In this document: piece by piece, positions 13,201-25,000 of the stretch | Layout of the letters: each line of letters starts with the position of its first letter | Position numbering within the stretch: the stretch's first letter is position 1 | Assembly: GCA_963681505.1 (NCBI GenBank) | Contig: OY811977.1 | Span: 3,634,352 to 3,698,351 of the forward strand | Source of the DNA: Eunapius fragilis | Lineage: Eukaryota > Porifera > Demospongiae > Spongillida > Spongillidae | Direction of reading: 5' to 3' | Length of the DNA stretch: 64,000 nt | The notes under the pieces: model-generated | What the model saw: only the letters and a program-made list of their open reading frames with translations | Told to the model about the DNA's origin: nothing | Database searches by the model: none | Position numbers and translations under genes: made by a program

Positions 13201-16200
13201 TCCAAGGTATTTGCGTAACAACCAGAATTCAAAAGTAAGGCTGCGCAGGCTTTAGTGTAAATATCCATTCACCTTCACAGCGTCACTTATGAAACCTGCA
13301 TGCTGCAGTTACAGTTAGTTTTGTCCCTTTCGTAGATGTTTGTGAAATTATGCAATTAGGAAAAAAAGTCTAACTTCTTTCACAGATTCACTTTCGTATA
13401 CTATACGCCAGTCGAGTCTGGGAACATAGATTAATAATTAACCTTTTACAGTACGGGATTGGAAATGCTGTACATTGCATGATTCAATCATTATTCAACA
13501 TTGCATGACGTCATAATTCGTAACGAACCACACAGTGGTTATCAAAGGTGGACGTGGCCAACTGTATCTAACTAATCTCCTTAGGCTCCGCAAGCATTTT
13601 AAAGATAGCAGTAGAAACAGTACTAAATGAGGAGGAGTTTAAAGTCGGGTCTGCTGCACGTGGCAGACATCACTAACCTTAAAAGAGTAAGGTAAGTGAT
13701 GTCTTATCTTTGCAAAAAAAAATGCACAGACAAGTCTAAAACGCCTTTACCTATGGGTTTGTTATAAAACTACGTTTCAAGGACCATGCCATCAGTGGTA
13801 TCGGAATTGACTGATTAAATGGTGAACAATGCGAACAGGAAACTAATAACTGTAACAGTTGTTCTACCACTGCATAATAAATTGGATTTACGTTGCATTT
13901 ACTATTAATCGAATGGGGTGTAAATCTGTATGTAAATATTGTGTATGTGACATTTCCGCTATAGTAAATCAAAGCTTTATATTTACTACGGTGTTGATGT
14001 CACATATAACATATAATTGGAACAGTGTCCAGCAAAATCAAATTTGTGATACAAATTTTCCAGGAAAAGCCAAAGAAAGTAACGTTGGCATTGAAATGTA
14101 TGACTAATTATACATTCAGTGTCTTATAATTTTTAGATGGATAGCCCAATTTTGGATGCGTAAGGACCATTTGATAGAAGCTCTTTGGAAGTTCACAGAA
14201 AATCCAAAAAATTGAAAACTTGAAAAACTATTCAGAAGGGTGATTTTGCTAGAAACTGTCCCGCATTTGTACCAATTTGATTACAATACATTGTAAATCC
14301 AAATTATTATGCAGTGTATGGCAATTAATTACTGCAAATCCCCACCTTTGAAAATTCATTCGCGTAACATACATCACTTTAATAAAATACAGAAGAAAGC
14401 TATCACACTTTGACAATGTTACACTTAAAAACAGAATATGTGATTGCAGTCATTATTACAAAGGATGATTATATATGATTCAGTTCTTTCAATAGCATAA
14501 ATCCGGATCCAACTTACTTTGCTAATTAGAGGAGGGGCATTTTATTTAAACATCCAAAGTGGTAAACTCTGGGACAAACAGGATAGTACAGTGGTCTCTC
14601 ATTCAGTCCGCTTCACCATTCTTTGCCCCCCTACTCCCTAGTCTCGTGCCCAGATCCAATGCATCACAGCTGAGGGTGAATTACATTACCACTACACTTG
14701 CAAGCGCAGCGATGCATTGGGTCTGGGCACGAGACTACCTCCCCCCACAACACACAACCTGGCTACGGGCCTGATTAACTGGCTCTACCGACACATTCGT
14801 CAGGTGTAGCAACCATCTGAACAGCTTTAGGAATCGTACTGTACCTAATTTCAATTTATCTTTCCTGTCCGCATAAAGTTATGTTTCTTATACCCCCCTC
14901 GGAAGTAGTCACGTACTCAGACCTGTTTACGTAAGCATTATCGCATAATGTATAATGCTACACAGGTAAATAAAAAACCTTCTCTATGAGAAAGTTGGTG
15001 GGATATAGGATTTGAAGGCAATGGTGGTGTAAAAAGCAAGGAAACAAGGGTCTGTAATAGTAAGGGAAAATGTCATAGTCCTATATTTAGCCCATCTATA
15101 GCATATACTATGTTCGTGTGCTAAATATAGGACTATGACATTTTCCCTTACTATTACAGACCCTTGTTTCCTTGCATTTTACACCACCATTGCCATCAAA
15201 TCCTATATCCCACCCACTTTCTCATAGAGAAGAATTTTTATTTACTTGTTTCATCCATTTTTTCTTTGTTCGTGCACATTGATCCGTAATGTTCAGCCAC
15301 CTATGTCATATTGTAAACCAAGCTTAGTAAGAGTAGGTAGCTACATTTACATACCTTTGAATAACTTTATCGGTTTACTCTTTCGATGGCCTCGTTTGGT
15401 TTTGCAGGGTACGCTTAGCCTTCCCGTACCGCACTCTCTTCGCCAATCAAGCAGATTCAGGACTCTACCAGTAACGTTGCCTTTTAGCGGACCGTTTCTT
15501 CTCTAGTCGATTGTTTACCAAAATATAACATCGGCTATTTTATATGAAAGCAGCTCTTCCAGCCTATTCTGAAGCTATTGGTGAAATTTCATTGTTTAAA
15601 AGTGTTCCTATCCCGAGTTATGTGTTGCCAAGAAGAAGAAGAAGAGGAGGAGGAGGAGGAGGAGTGAGGAGGAGGAGGAGAAGGAGAAGGAGAAGGAGAA
15701 GAAGGAGAAGGAGAAGAAGAAGAAGAAGAAGAAGAAGAAAAAGAAGAAGAACTATGGTCATTGCGCGTACTTCTTAAAATGGTTTTAATTTTTCACAGCG
15801 TACGCGCGTGCTGAAAGAACGTTTGCTTGTAGCATTAGTTGCAGGCAGGACCAAAATCAGCAAATGGAATACTAATGTGCAAACTTGAGAAACAAGCACA
15901 CTTTGGACGGGTGTGATGTCCCTTAGAATTATCACAACACAATGTAGAGTGTACCTTCCATCGGATTTAGGCAGATTTTGGGACATTATATCTCAACTGA
16001 TCAATGTTCATACCATCACCGTAAAATTCAGTCACAAACTGCAATTCTTTATCAAAATTTTCTTTATTTGCTGCTTTCAAAGCTTACAATAAACCTGATA
16101 TCCAGGCTGGTCAAATAGAGTCTAAATACCACAGATTATCAGGTCTCAGTAGTTCTTCAAAGAAAATACGACGGTATATATCTTGTACATTTCCTGGATG

Positions 16201-17454
16201 ATCTCCTTCACTTGAACCAGAATCATATCGTCTACGTGGCCTTCTTTTGCGTGGTAGTGTGGATATTCCACTTCAAGTTCACTAGCAGTCTGGTGAACTC
16301 TTCCCAAAAATTTTCTTCAGACCTTAATGACTGAAGAGATTTTACTGTCATCTCTGCTACTGATTGGCCTTCTGCTGCAGACATGCTCGGGGATTGGAGT
16401 GCCTAACTTAGATTGTCACTGTGTCGTAGTAGCAATTGACCTATCATCGAACACCAAACAAGAAATCAAACGATTCCATACATGATTTTATGCCTCTGTT
16501 TCTTTAACGTATTGCAGCAATTCCTCCCATTAAAATGATATTGTAAACAACACTTCATGATTTAATTAAGATAAAATCCTTCCAAGGCACTCTGCCAAGG
16601 TGGTCCACCTAGTAGCTTGAAGCCATTTTTTAACACAAATCACGTGGAGAGCAACAGGTATACAGTAGCAGCTGTAAGCTGATCACAGTGTTTGTATACC
16701 TCCTGCTCACCAGCGATTTAACTGCTATGAATAATTAATGAATCATGAATAACTGATCATCGGTACAAAGAGTGGAGCCGCCATGGCGGCTCCGGCGGCG
16801 ACGGTTCCGTCGCCGCTGTTTAGAGACAGGTCGCGTATTTTTAATGAGTTCATAGTCGGGGTCAAATCCTATATGGAAGAAACGACTTTAAATGCTTAAT
16901 TTACGTAAACAGGTCTGGGTACGAGACTATGTCGTAAGAAGAAGAGCGCGCGCAATTTTAATTAGTTCATGCAGTGAATGGGTATGGATATAGCTTTTCC
17001 AATCCGACCCGTACCGTAAGATTATTAATCTATGCTCGGAATGGCTCTACTGCTTATTATACCGCAGCGAAATGCTCCTCCGACGTGTTTGTATACGTAG
17101 ATTTAAAAGCGCACTCTGGGGCGGAGCCGCGGAGCTTCCGGTGTCCCCCATACCCGCAGGAGGGGACACTTCCCATTGCATCCTTGCCTATTATTTCGCC
17201 CCCCAGCCGGATCCGCCATTTGGGATGTAACGATTATGACGTACAGCTACACGCCCTTAGCTGGCTGCGTCACAGGCTAGGCTTGTCAACACACTTGGTC
17301 GCCGACCCACGCCGTTTGCTAACATGCATCGATACTTACCTCCAAAAGTCGAACTTAAAAATATTCGCACAATGTTTTTTTCTTCAGATGGAAGAGTTCT
17401 AAAGTCTCCTGTAAAGATCCGCTTGAATTGCTCTTCTGACATCTTTTTTACCAT
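7224..17454 (-). CDS. NWD1-like: NWD1-like NACHT and WD40 repeat protein (4 exons)
   Basis: Exons on the minus strand: 17454-17340, 12685-12483, 12100-11755 and 11299-7224. All junctions are GT-AG and the phases agree, giving 1579 aa (human NWD1 is of similar length). Residues ~31-150 contain VRIFLSSTFGDF, IDMRWGV and ALLGNRYGY, the DUF4062/TIR-like N-terminus of TEP1/NWD proteins. NACHT follows: Walker A GPSGSGKTS (391-399) and Walker B IFIDAVDQL (484-492). From ~910 to the end are about 15 WD40 repeats, enough for two propellers. Such STAND ATPases are cytosolic oligomerising sensors or scaffolds; the ligand is unknown. The ATG at 17454 follows an in-frame stop. The last exon carries most of the protein. 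Intron 1 (4.65 kb) is full of mobile DNA. The stop codon overlaps an AATAAA. Confidence 0.93.
12701..13980. other. NWD1-like intron 1, unique part
   Basis: No repeat family is recognised except a small hairpin at about 13664-13703, with complementary arms around AGACATCACT and AGTGATGTCT. ORFs here lack family resemblance. Confidence 0.55.
14019..14262. mobile_element. MITE family F2, copy 1
   Basis: Ends GGAACAGTGTCCAGCAAAATC and GATTTTGCTAGAAACTGTCC are inverted repeats. The interior block TGCGTAAGGACCATTTGAT is shared with the copies at 27342 (reverse orientation), 41499 and 51902 (truncated). About 244 bp, non-coding. Confidence 0.85.
14639..14737. mobile_element. Small MITE with TAGTCTCGTGCCCAG ends
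   Basis: A 99-bp element with near-perfect 26-bp inverted ends (AGTCTCGTGCCCAGATCCAA against its complement at 14711-14736). A related single end occurs near 16912-16928. Non-coding. Confidence 0.8.
14962..15249. mobile_element. Foldback MITE, family F1, copy 2
   Basis: Near-perfect hairpin of about 288 bp. The arms share ATAGGACTATGACATTTTCC, GGAAACAAGGGTC and CAATGGTGGTGTAAAA with their complements. The left end ACAGGTAAATAAAAA differs by one base from the other copies. Confidence 0.9.
15548..15775 (+). repeat. Left half of an F3 element with long GAA/GGA tract
   Basis: Begins with the F3 block CTGAAGCTATTGGTG and AAAGTGTTCCTATCCCGAG, identical in part to 39165-39205, then a pure purine AGA/AGG tract at about 15631-15753. 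The matching F3 right half appears at about 16818-16885, beyond a hAT relic. This suggests that one F3 copy was split by an insertion. Confidence 0.6.
15775..16400 (-). pseudogene. hAT-type transposase relic (DUF4371/ZMYM1-like)
   Basis: Three blocks in the right order on the minus strand. (1) About 16390-16150: FWEEFTRLL, then frame-shifted LPRKRRPRRRYDSGSSEGD and IYRRIFFEELL. (2) About 16080-15985: NFDKELQFVTEFYGD. (3) About 15860-15780: VLPATNATSKRSFS, the hAT C-terminal dimerisation motif. At least two frameshifts and a stop lie between them, and the DNA-binding and catalytic N-terminal half is not seen. It is dead and lies in intron 1 of the NWD1-like gene. Confidence 0.75.
16774..16816. 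repeat. Two adjacent GC-rich palindromes
   Basis: GGAGCCGCCATGGCGGCTCC is a perfect 20-bp palindrome. It is followed directly by GGCGGCGACGG, TT and CCGTCGCCGC, a second hairpin. Both stand out from the AT-rich surroundings. They lie just before the F3 right half (about 16818-16885). Confidence 0.8.
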
Positions 17455-17979
17455 AGATAGTATACGAAATATTACTAACTATCCGATAACCGGCCAGATC
17501 TAATTATCCGCAATTACTGCCGTAAAATTTTCTTCGTCATTTTTAACGGGCGAGCGTCGAGTGGCATACAGGAGCAGAAGAAAGCTGCTAGCAAAATGTG
17601 TATTGGCAAGTAACATTCAACCATTAGTATACACTCCCCGGCATATTTTGGTACGCGTGTTTGGTCTCGATCACTGGTTTTGTCTCCGTCGCGTGCGTGT
17701 ACTAAATACGCAATATGGTTCTACTTTAGCAGAGACACAAAAATCCATTTCTCAGTAATATGTGAAGTAAGTGGACCTTTCTAGTGTTTCTTGTAATAAA
17801 AAGTATATGGATTTCTCATGCTAGTGAACGAAAAACGACAACAGCAGCTCGAGGAATGTTCTAATTGATGCGCGCATGCTGTTTCCTGTTTGAATCCGCA
17901 CCCTCGTCGTTGATGAATTGTGGATGGTGTGTATAGTCAGGGAGTGTTGTTGGTTGTGTTCGAGTGCTGCTGACTTGGT

Positions 17980-19215
17980 TGGTACGTGTATGTGAGGTTG
18001 AGTCTATTATTTGGTGAGTGGAAGCTTATGTGTGGTGTGGGATGCTGGAGGCTGGTAGGTAGTGTATGAGTATTGAGGCTTTTTGGAGGAGGGTGTGTGT
18101 GTGGGTATGTGAGTATTGAGGCTTATAGGGTGTCTTGTTGGAGGATTGTTAGGGTTTCTGTGGTGTTGGAGGCTTATAGGGTGTGTGTGGGTGTTAAAGG
18201 TTTGTGTGTGAGGGTGTCGAAGGTTGTGTGTGTGTGTTAAAGGTTGTGTGTGTCAAGGCTTGTAGAGTGCGGGTGTTGATGTTTTTAGGATGTGTGTGGG
18301 TAGGTGTCAAAGGCTTGTAGGGTGTGGGTGGAAGTCAAAGGTTTCAAGGGTGTGGGTGTCGAAGGCTTGTAGGGTGTGGGTGGGAGTCAAAGATTTAAAG
18401 GGTGTAGGTGTCGAAGGCTTGTAGGGTGTGGGTGGGAGTCAAAGGTTTCAAGGGTGTGGGTGTCGAAGGCTTGTAGGGTGTGGGTGGGAGTCAAAGGTTT
18501 CAAGGGTGTGGTTGTTGAAGGCTTGTAGGGTGTGGGTGGTTGGAAGCTTGTAGGGTGTGTGTCTGTTGAAGGCTCGAGGGTTTCAGTGTGTGTAGGTGTT
18601 GAGGGTTGCAGTGTGTGTAGGTGTCGAGAGTTGCAGTGTGTGTAGGTGTCGAGGGTTGCAGTGTGTGTAGGTGTCGAGCGTTGCAGGGTATGGGTCGAAG
18701 GCTTGTAGGGTGTGTGCCGAACGCTTGTAGTGTGTATGTAGGTGTCGAAGGCTTGTAGTGTTTATGTGGGTGTCGACGGTTGCAGTGTGTGTAGGTGTCG
18801 ATTGTGTGTTGGAAGTTTGCAGGGTGTGTGTGTCTAAGGTTGGTAGTGTATGTTGAAGGCTTGTAGTGTGTGTGAGTGTCAAAGGCTTGTAGTGTGTGTG
18901 GGTGTTTGACGCTTGGGTGGTTGGAGGCTTATAGGGTGTGTGTGGGTGTCGAAGGCTTGTAGTGTGTATGGGTGTCGAAGGGTTGCAGTGTGTGTGTGTC
19001 GAAGGGTTGCAGTGTGTCGAAGGGTTGCAGTGTGTGGGTGTCGAAGGGTTGCAGTGTGTGTGTGTGTTGAAGGGTTGCAGTGTGTGTGTCGAAGGGTTGC
19101 AGTGTGTGGGTGTCGAAGGGTTGCAGTGTGTGGGTGTCGAAGGGTTGCAGTGTGTGTGTGTGTGCGGGTGTGTGTTGGAAGCTTGTAGTGTGTGTATGTA
19201 GTGTGTGTGGTCCAT
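17980..19215. repeat. GT-rich minisatellite (about 1.2 kb)
   Basis: Degenerate tandem repeats built on GGGTGTCGAAGGCTTGTAG in the left part and GTCGAAGGGTTGCAGTGTG in the right part, with GTGTGT spacers; unit about 24-30 bp. It creates long His/Thr-rich ORFs on the minus strand and Cys/Val-rich ones on the plus strand that are not genes. It lies between the two divergent genes NWD1-like and MFS. Confidence 0.92.
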
Positions 19216-20980
19216 CCACACACAAGTTTATGAGTTTTAGATCTCACTTTTTTATACATTATGTTTTTTTACTAATCACTTCCAGGTAATGCAGCCTGTA
19301 TCACTACCAGTATCAGCAAAGTTGTTGCGGGGGGTTTACTACATCAAGCGCAATCGCTTTCACCTGTCTAATTTTATTGATTGCGTGCTTATATGTTTTT
19401 GCATGTGGTGTGATACTAAATTGTATGTATCACACGCCTTCCGCGTTGTAGACTTCAAGCGGGGACGCTAACTGGATGACCCGCCCACGAGCTTTTTAAC
19501 AGTAATTTTATATAATTTTTGTAAAGGCAGCAAGCGGCTGTCGTCATTTCTAACAGGTGGGCAACTATGTTACGATATTATATCAAGACTGTTAGCACAG
19601 GACGTACGCGCTGCAAATGGCAAGTTGTAAACACCAATAGAAAGACGCATTTATGCGCCTACGGCCGTTAAACATTAAATATCGTTACGTGCCGCATTTA
19701 TGCTACTATGGTCGGTAATCGGCTACACATGATCCGTCTCTGTACGTTGTATCAGAGCTTGCTATAATATTACCTCTGGCTTACGTACGTCGGAGTGACG
19801 TCGTAATTAGAAAGGACGTTAATATCCGGTGGAAATATCGATTTGATCCATTTCTCGGATGGTTTCTTAAACATATTTCCTCCAACTTTGCTGCATACAG
19901 TGCTCGTGGATGTCATTCTAAAAGCGCACTTTCAAGGCACATAGATACGATAGATTCCAGGAAGCAATAGTAGTGCTCTTCTTACATCAAAAACGACGAC
20001 CGTGTAATAGTGACGAGCTACCAGGTATGTGCATTCGGCATGTAACGTGCATAGCCAATTCAAATGGAGATAACGCAGTCAAGTACTTCATTTATACCTT
20101 GAATCTCTAGCATGTGCAAACTCCAAGACGTTTAAGGAACACAAAAATGAAAATGGTACTTTTATTGGTGCTCAAGACGACGTTATTTTCTGCAATACGA
20201 CAAACATCTGGTATATCAATGTCAACCCGCTCACCACCAGGTACTCAGCAAGGTGGCAGCGATCAAGTGCTTTATACATTATCGATGAATAGGATGGTGA
20301 TGAAAGTGACCATGAAGCCCTAGTATAACAGAGATTCAAGCAGCCCAATTACAGGATGAAAAGTGTTATAACCCCTATTGGTGAAATGTACTTTACTGAT
20401 TACACAGTAATTGAACTACCCAGTGAAGAATCAAGCAATGATACCTCTAGTAATCATACCTTAACAAAGGTGAGGATATCGATGCTGACAGTTAAAGGTA
20501 CACTGCCTTATGCATTTACCCAAAAACATATATAATTGTAGATGCCAGCAAGACATTTATCGAGACTCCAAAAGAGTTGGAGATACAGTCATTAACATGG
20601 TCCATCTACAAGCATAATAATACAGCTAAGTTTTGATTGGGGGCTCAGTCAGCTTTGTATCTCAACATTCTGTTGTATCATTGTCTGATATTAAATTAAC
20701 ATTTCAGCCAAGTTTGATTAACAAGCTTCAATGAAAACCTGTCATGGCAGATTGAGGATGGCTTTTGTGACCACTGGAATGACTCGACTCTTCTCTATGA
20801 TTATACATACAGGACCTTTATGGAAAATTGTTGGGCGTCTCGAAATATAGGTCTAAAAAATGTGGCTGCGCGTTTATAGGAAATTTTATAGGGCCGCGCT
20901 TGCGCATGTGGAATATTGTCAACTGCATGCATAGGGCTAGTAATTAAATCGTAGGTTGGACTTAAAATGAGCAAGGTATG
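19216..20980. other. Intergenic, possible degraded coding traces
   Basis: No gene is recognised. Stretches near 20150-20290 and 20715-20880 read as plausible protein in one frame (for example EDGFCDHWNDSTLLYDY), but they are broken by stops and match no family I know. They are left unassigned. Confidence 0.4.
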
Positions 20981-21139
20981 CAGAGGCGGTTACAGGGGGG
21001 GGGGGGGGGGGGGTGGGGGGGGGGGGGGGGTTTGGGGGTTGCAACCCCCCCCTTTCATATATGGTAACGCCTCCTCTTCTGCTAAACAGCCCCTCCCCCT
21101 TCCCCGCTTTTAGTATCGGGCCTGAAGCGCCGGGACAGC

Positions 21140-21181
<42 letters not shown>

Positions 21182-21410
21182 CTTTTCGTATCGGGCCTGA
21201 AGCGGACAGCACCCCCTCCCCCGGCTTTTTGTATCTGGCCTGAAGCGGGCAGCGCCCCCCCCCGCTTTTCGTATCGGGCCTGAAGCGGACAGCACCCCCT
21301 CCCCCGGCTTTTTGTATCTGGCCTGAAGCGGGCAGCGCCCCCCCCCCCCCCCGCATTTCGTATTGCGGGTCTCAACCCCCCCTTTTGGAAAACCTTGTAT
21401 TCGCCCCTAG
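20981..21410. mobile_element. GC-rich non-autonomous element with internal tandem repeats
   Basis: Ends CAGAGGCGGTTACAGGGGG and (complement) CTAGGGGCGAATACAAGG are imperfect inverted repeats flanked by TATG on both sides. The interior holds poly-G and poly-C runs and about two and a half copies of an 82-bp unit containing TTCGTATCGGGCCTGAAGC. The ends resemble those of 21494-21775. Gly/Pro-rich ORFs are artefacts. Confidence 0.65.
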
Positions 21411-21493
21411 TATGGCTCGATTAGTATACAGTATTTATAATGAGGATTGCACGTATATGTCAAAGCCATTAATTTACGGAATAGTTCTAATTG

Positions 21494-21775
21494 CAGGGGC
21501 GGATACAGGAATTCTAAAAGGGGGGGGTCCGACATGAATAACTAATAAGGGGGAGGGTGCGGGAGGGGTGTGTGCCCCCTCCCGCGCGAAGCGCGGAAGC
21601 TTTTGGGGGTCCGTGACACAGACTGTCTGACGCCTGAAGCTGTTTGTGGCCATGTGCACCTGATATTACGATTAAGGCACGCAATGAGGGTTAACTGTAC
21701 ACGTCACGTGGTATAGGCGGAGGGGGGGGGGGGGGGGTCCGGACCCCCCGGACCCCCCCCCTGCGTCCGCCCTTG
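21494..21775. mobile_element. hAT-like MITE with TAATTG target duplication
   Basis: Ends CAGGGGCGGATACAGGA and TGCGTCCGCCCTTG are inverted repeats. TAATTG occurs directly on both sides (21488-21493 and 21776-21781). The interior has GC palindromes such as CCCGCGCGAAGCGCGG and a G-run. 282 bp, non-coding. The CAGGGGCGGA-type end suggests the hAT superfamily. Confidence 0.7.
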
Positions 21776-22043
21776 TAATTGTAAACTTAATGCCTGGCCG
21801 CAAACGGCTGTGTGCGAAGGATATTTACTTGCAGTGATTACAATTAACTAACTATTGTTGTTATTGCCAATTAACGCGCATCGATTCTGTATTAATAATA
21901 TGGAGGCCGGGCTGACATAAGTGATATGCGTACCTATACCTACCGTACGAGTGCAATTCAGGTGTAAAGTAGTGCGCATTTGATTTCAGGTGATTTGTTT
22001 TGATCCGTAGGATCATTCTCTTTGCAGTACCTTCCTGTCTAGA

Positions 22044-25000
22044 ATGCTACAAATTGTGGTGAAGCTCAAGTCGCTCTTGGCGAAGCTCGAGATCAACAGA
22101 GATCTGGCCAAGATATATGTCGCATGCTTCATCGTGTTTGTAAGTAAGTTTGACGTTCCATCATGATTGATGGACGACTTATAATTTGTATGTATTTAAT
22201 GTACAAAGAAAAGGGCGGGGTTGTGTATACTTGTGTACGCATTGTCTCTATTGTTTCCCCGGCCATGCAGCCATCAAATTCGTACAGCGTGGCAATGCTC
22301 TACCCCTTCCTCTCCGCCATGACAAAATTTTTCCTACCCGATGTGGAAACCGCGCTAGTCAGTGAGTTATTTTACATAGCTCTGTGTGTAATCCAGTTAC
22401 CTTTGACTTTGTGCTCATCCACCACGCATTGCGTTATTCAGACAGGTATGCTGGATTTATTGTCGGAGCCTTCTTTGCTGGACGAATAATAGGAAGGTAA
22501 TTTGACTGTGTTAATATACCGGTGATCATAATGTATCTAGAGACTGAAGGAATATTTTCTCTGTAGAAATTGATTAGGGTTAGAGTACCGCAAAAATTCA
22601 ACTGTTGCTGAATATATATGAAGGGATGGTTAAATAACAAAGGTGCGCAGTACTGTAACATAAATACATCCCTACAATACATAGCTTTGTGTGAATTTTG
22701 GGCAAACTTTATAGTACTTCAATTATTTTCTTTTTTTTTGCAAGTTTATATGAAACCAACGTCATATGGTGCTGCGACAATGCTGTACATGTACTAGCAC
22801 AATGTGAAAGCTATATGTAACACATTTAAATGGCGCTTAATTTGTACATGAAAGCTATACTAGCGGTATGTCAAATATATACTAGTGCTTTATCAAAGCC
22901 ATATACTTGTAATTATGAAAACATTGTAAAGCTAAAACATTTTTTCTGTTGAGGTTATAAATAAGTATTTTGTGCAGCTGGAATGAGGATGGCACCACCA
23001 TTTCTGTTGATCAAAAAGGTGAAATGGTGGCTACAGTACAACTGTCATTATAGTCACCAAGCAATTAAAAATCAAATAACAGCCGACAGATCGTGCACAG
23101 CGGGTTTTAAAATTTCATCAATGCTCTACTAATAGCCTATTGTTTGTGCATGTGAACAGAATATAAATCTTTGCTCTCAGCTATTTGACAGAAAGACAAA
23201 ATCAAAATTGCTACTCATGTCATGTATAAAGCTATCATAATTTCTTTATACATGTATAAGTTAATGCTGAGCCATATCCAGCAAAATTCCCATGAGAGAG
23301 CTTCTTCTGCATTCATAGATGATTAAAAGTCATACACAAGTCCCTGCTGCGTATGAAATTCCTCTGGATTGATTACCTTGTTACATGATGATCTTCTTCA
23401 CTAATGTATCGACATGAAGCAATTTGTAACACTTCAGTTTATTGCTATAGGCTAAAATGCTACATGCACAGGTTGCTGCAAGATCTTGTGTATATGTATT
23501 TAACATGAAGTTAAAACACCTCATTGACCTAGGATTCATTTCGATGAAATTGGCTTAACCAACACTGACACTACCTAGAATATACAGCATGGAGTGATAT
23601 AACCTGTTGACTAATTATATCAGCACCATACTGATTATTTTGCACATGTGTAAGCAATTGCACCTTTCAGCTACCTGTGGGGGTCATTAGCTGACCACTT
23701 TGGACGCAGACCAGTTCTGATTGCAAGTTCAGCGTTAATGGCTATATGCAGTGGGATCCTGGCCTTCAGTGTCAATTATGCCATGACTGTGGTTTTTAGG
23801 GGTGTTCTGGGCTTTTGTAGTGGTAAGTACATGATGTATGTCCAAGTTGGTTCACCATGTTTGCGGTGTGCAATTTTTTGCTGGTATGATATGATAATTA
23901 CATGCATGGGCATTCATGGTTACTACTATTATCCTATGCTAGGTTATTAATCCGTAGTTTCCTTTAATGATTTTTCCCCATGTACTGCTGGCTAACAGAA
24001 AAAGATTCAAAGTCGATTGGTATAACAACTATTGTTGCTACAAGTATTAATTAACCTTAAACTAAATCGGCATATTATAAGCACATCATCTGAGGATTAT
24101 ATAAACTCGACAAGATTAAATTTAGTGATAAGGAGTGTATTGAAAATTTCAATCAAAAAGGCACACATATATTTCATTATAAAAGCTATTGGAAGACAGA
24201 GGTATGAAATCTTGCAGTATCCTCTTAATTTTGTATCTATCCAATTAAAATTATGTTTATTAAAATTAGATATGGCTATGTTTGGATCTTGAATATGTGG
24301 GTGTTGGTTTGAAATTTACAAGGACCCTGTGTAAGTTATGATAGAACAACTTAACAAAACAACTAAAAATATACACTCTGTACTACAAAAGTTACAATGG
24401 CATGGACTATGACTACAGGATATTAAATTGCAAATATTATTATCGTTGAAAGATTGTACATTTACAGTTCAAAATAAAGTTCATTAAGACTTGGCACCAA
24501 AAATAACTTTGAGTAATATATTAACAACCGAATAGTCCAATTATTTAACCAAGTGTTTATTTATGTGTATATATAGGGAAGTCCTATTCCTATCAACAAT
24601 GTCTAATGCACTTCTCCATTTAATACATGTAAGAGAACCGTATATATATAAATTGGTGGCTCTGATGTTGGTGAATACCATCCCATTTTATATTGATTTT
24701 TACTAATTACTTTAGTCTAATGATGCTTTAGATGTTGCAAACATGGCCTTCAAAGTTATGATAAACAATGTTAATGTGATTGAGATTTATTAATTTACTG
24801 TCATGTGCAATCTAACTATACTTTTTCACCTTCAAAGGTGTTTTTGTGGTAACAAGAGCTGTAATATCAGAGTCGTCAAACAACAGCAACCACACATTTG
24901 GATTCTCCGTGTTGACCTGTTCATGGTTAGTGTCTGCTTTGGTCGCTCCTTTGCTATCTGGTCTGAGTGCAGACCCAATTGCCCAGTACAATCTAACTTT

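Noticed and set aside
17980-19215. CRISPR array or telomeric repeat
   Set aside because: Units are contiguous and degenerate with no unique spacers, and there is no regular telomere hexamer; the setting is eukaryotic.
18583-19289. Long His/Thr- or Cys/Val-rich ORFs
   Set aside because: Products of the GT-rich minisatellite; overlapping frames on both strands have equal length.
20937-21375. Gly-, Pro- and RFRPDTKSGG-rich ORFs
   Set aside because: They come from poly-G/C runs and the 82-bp tandem unit inside a MITE.
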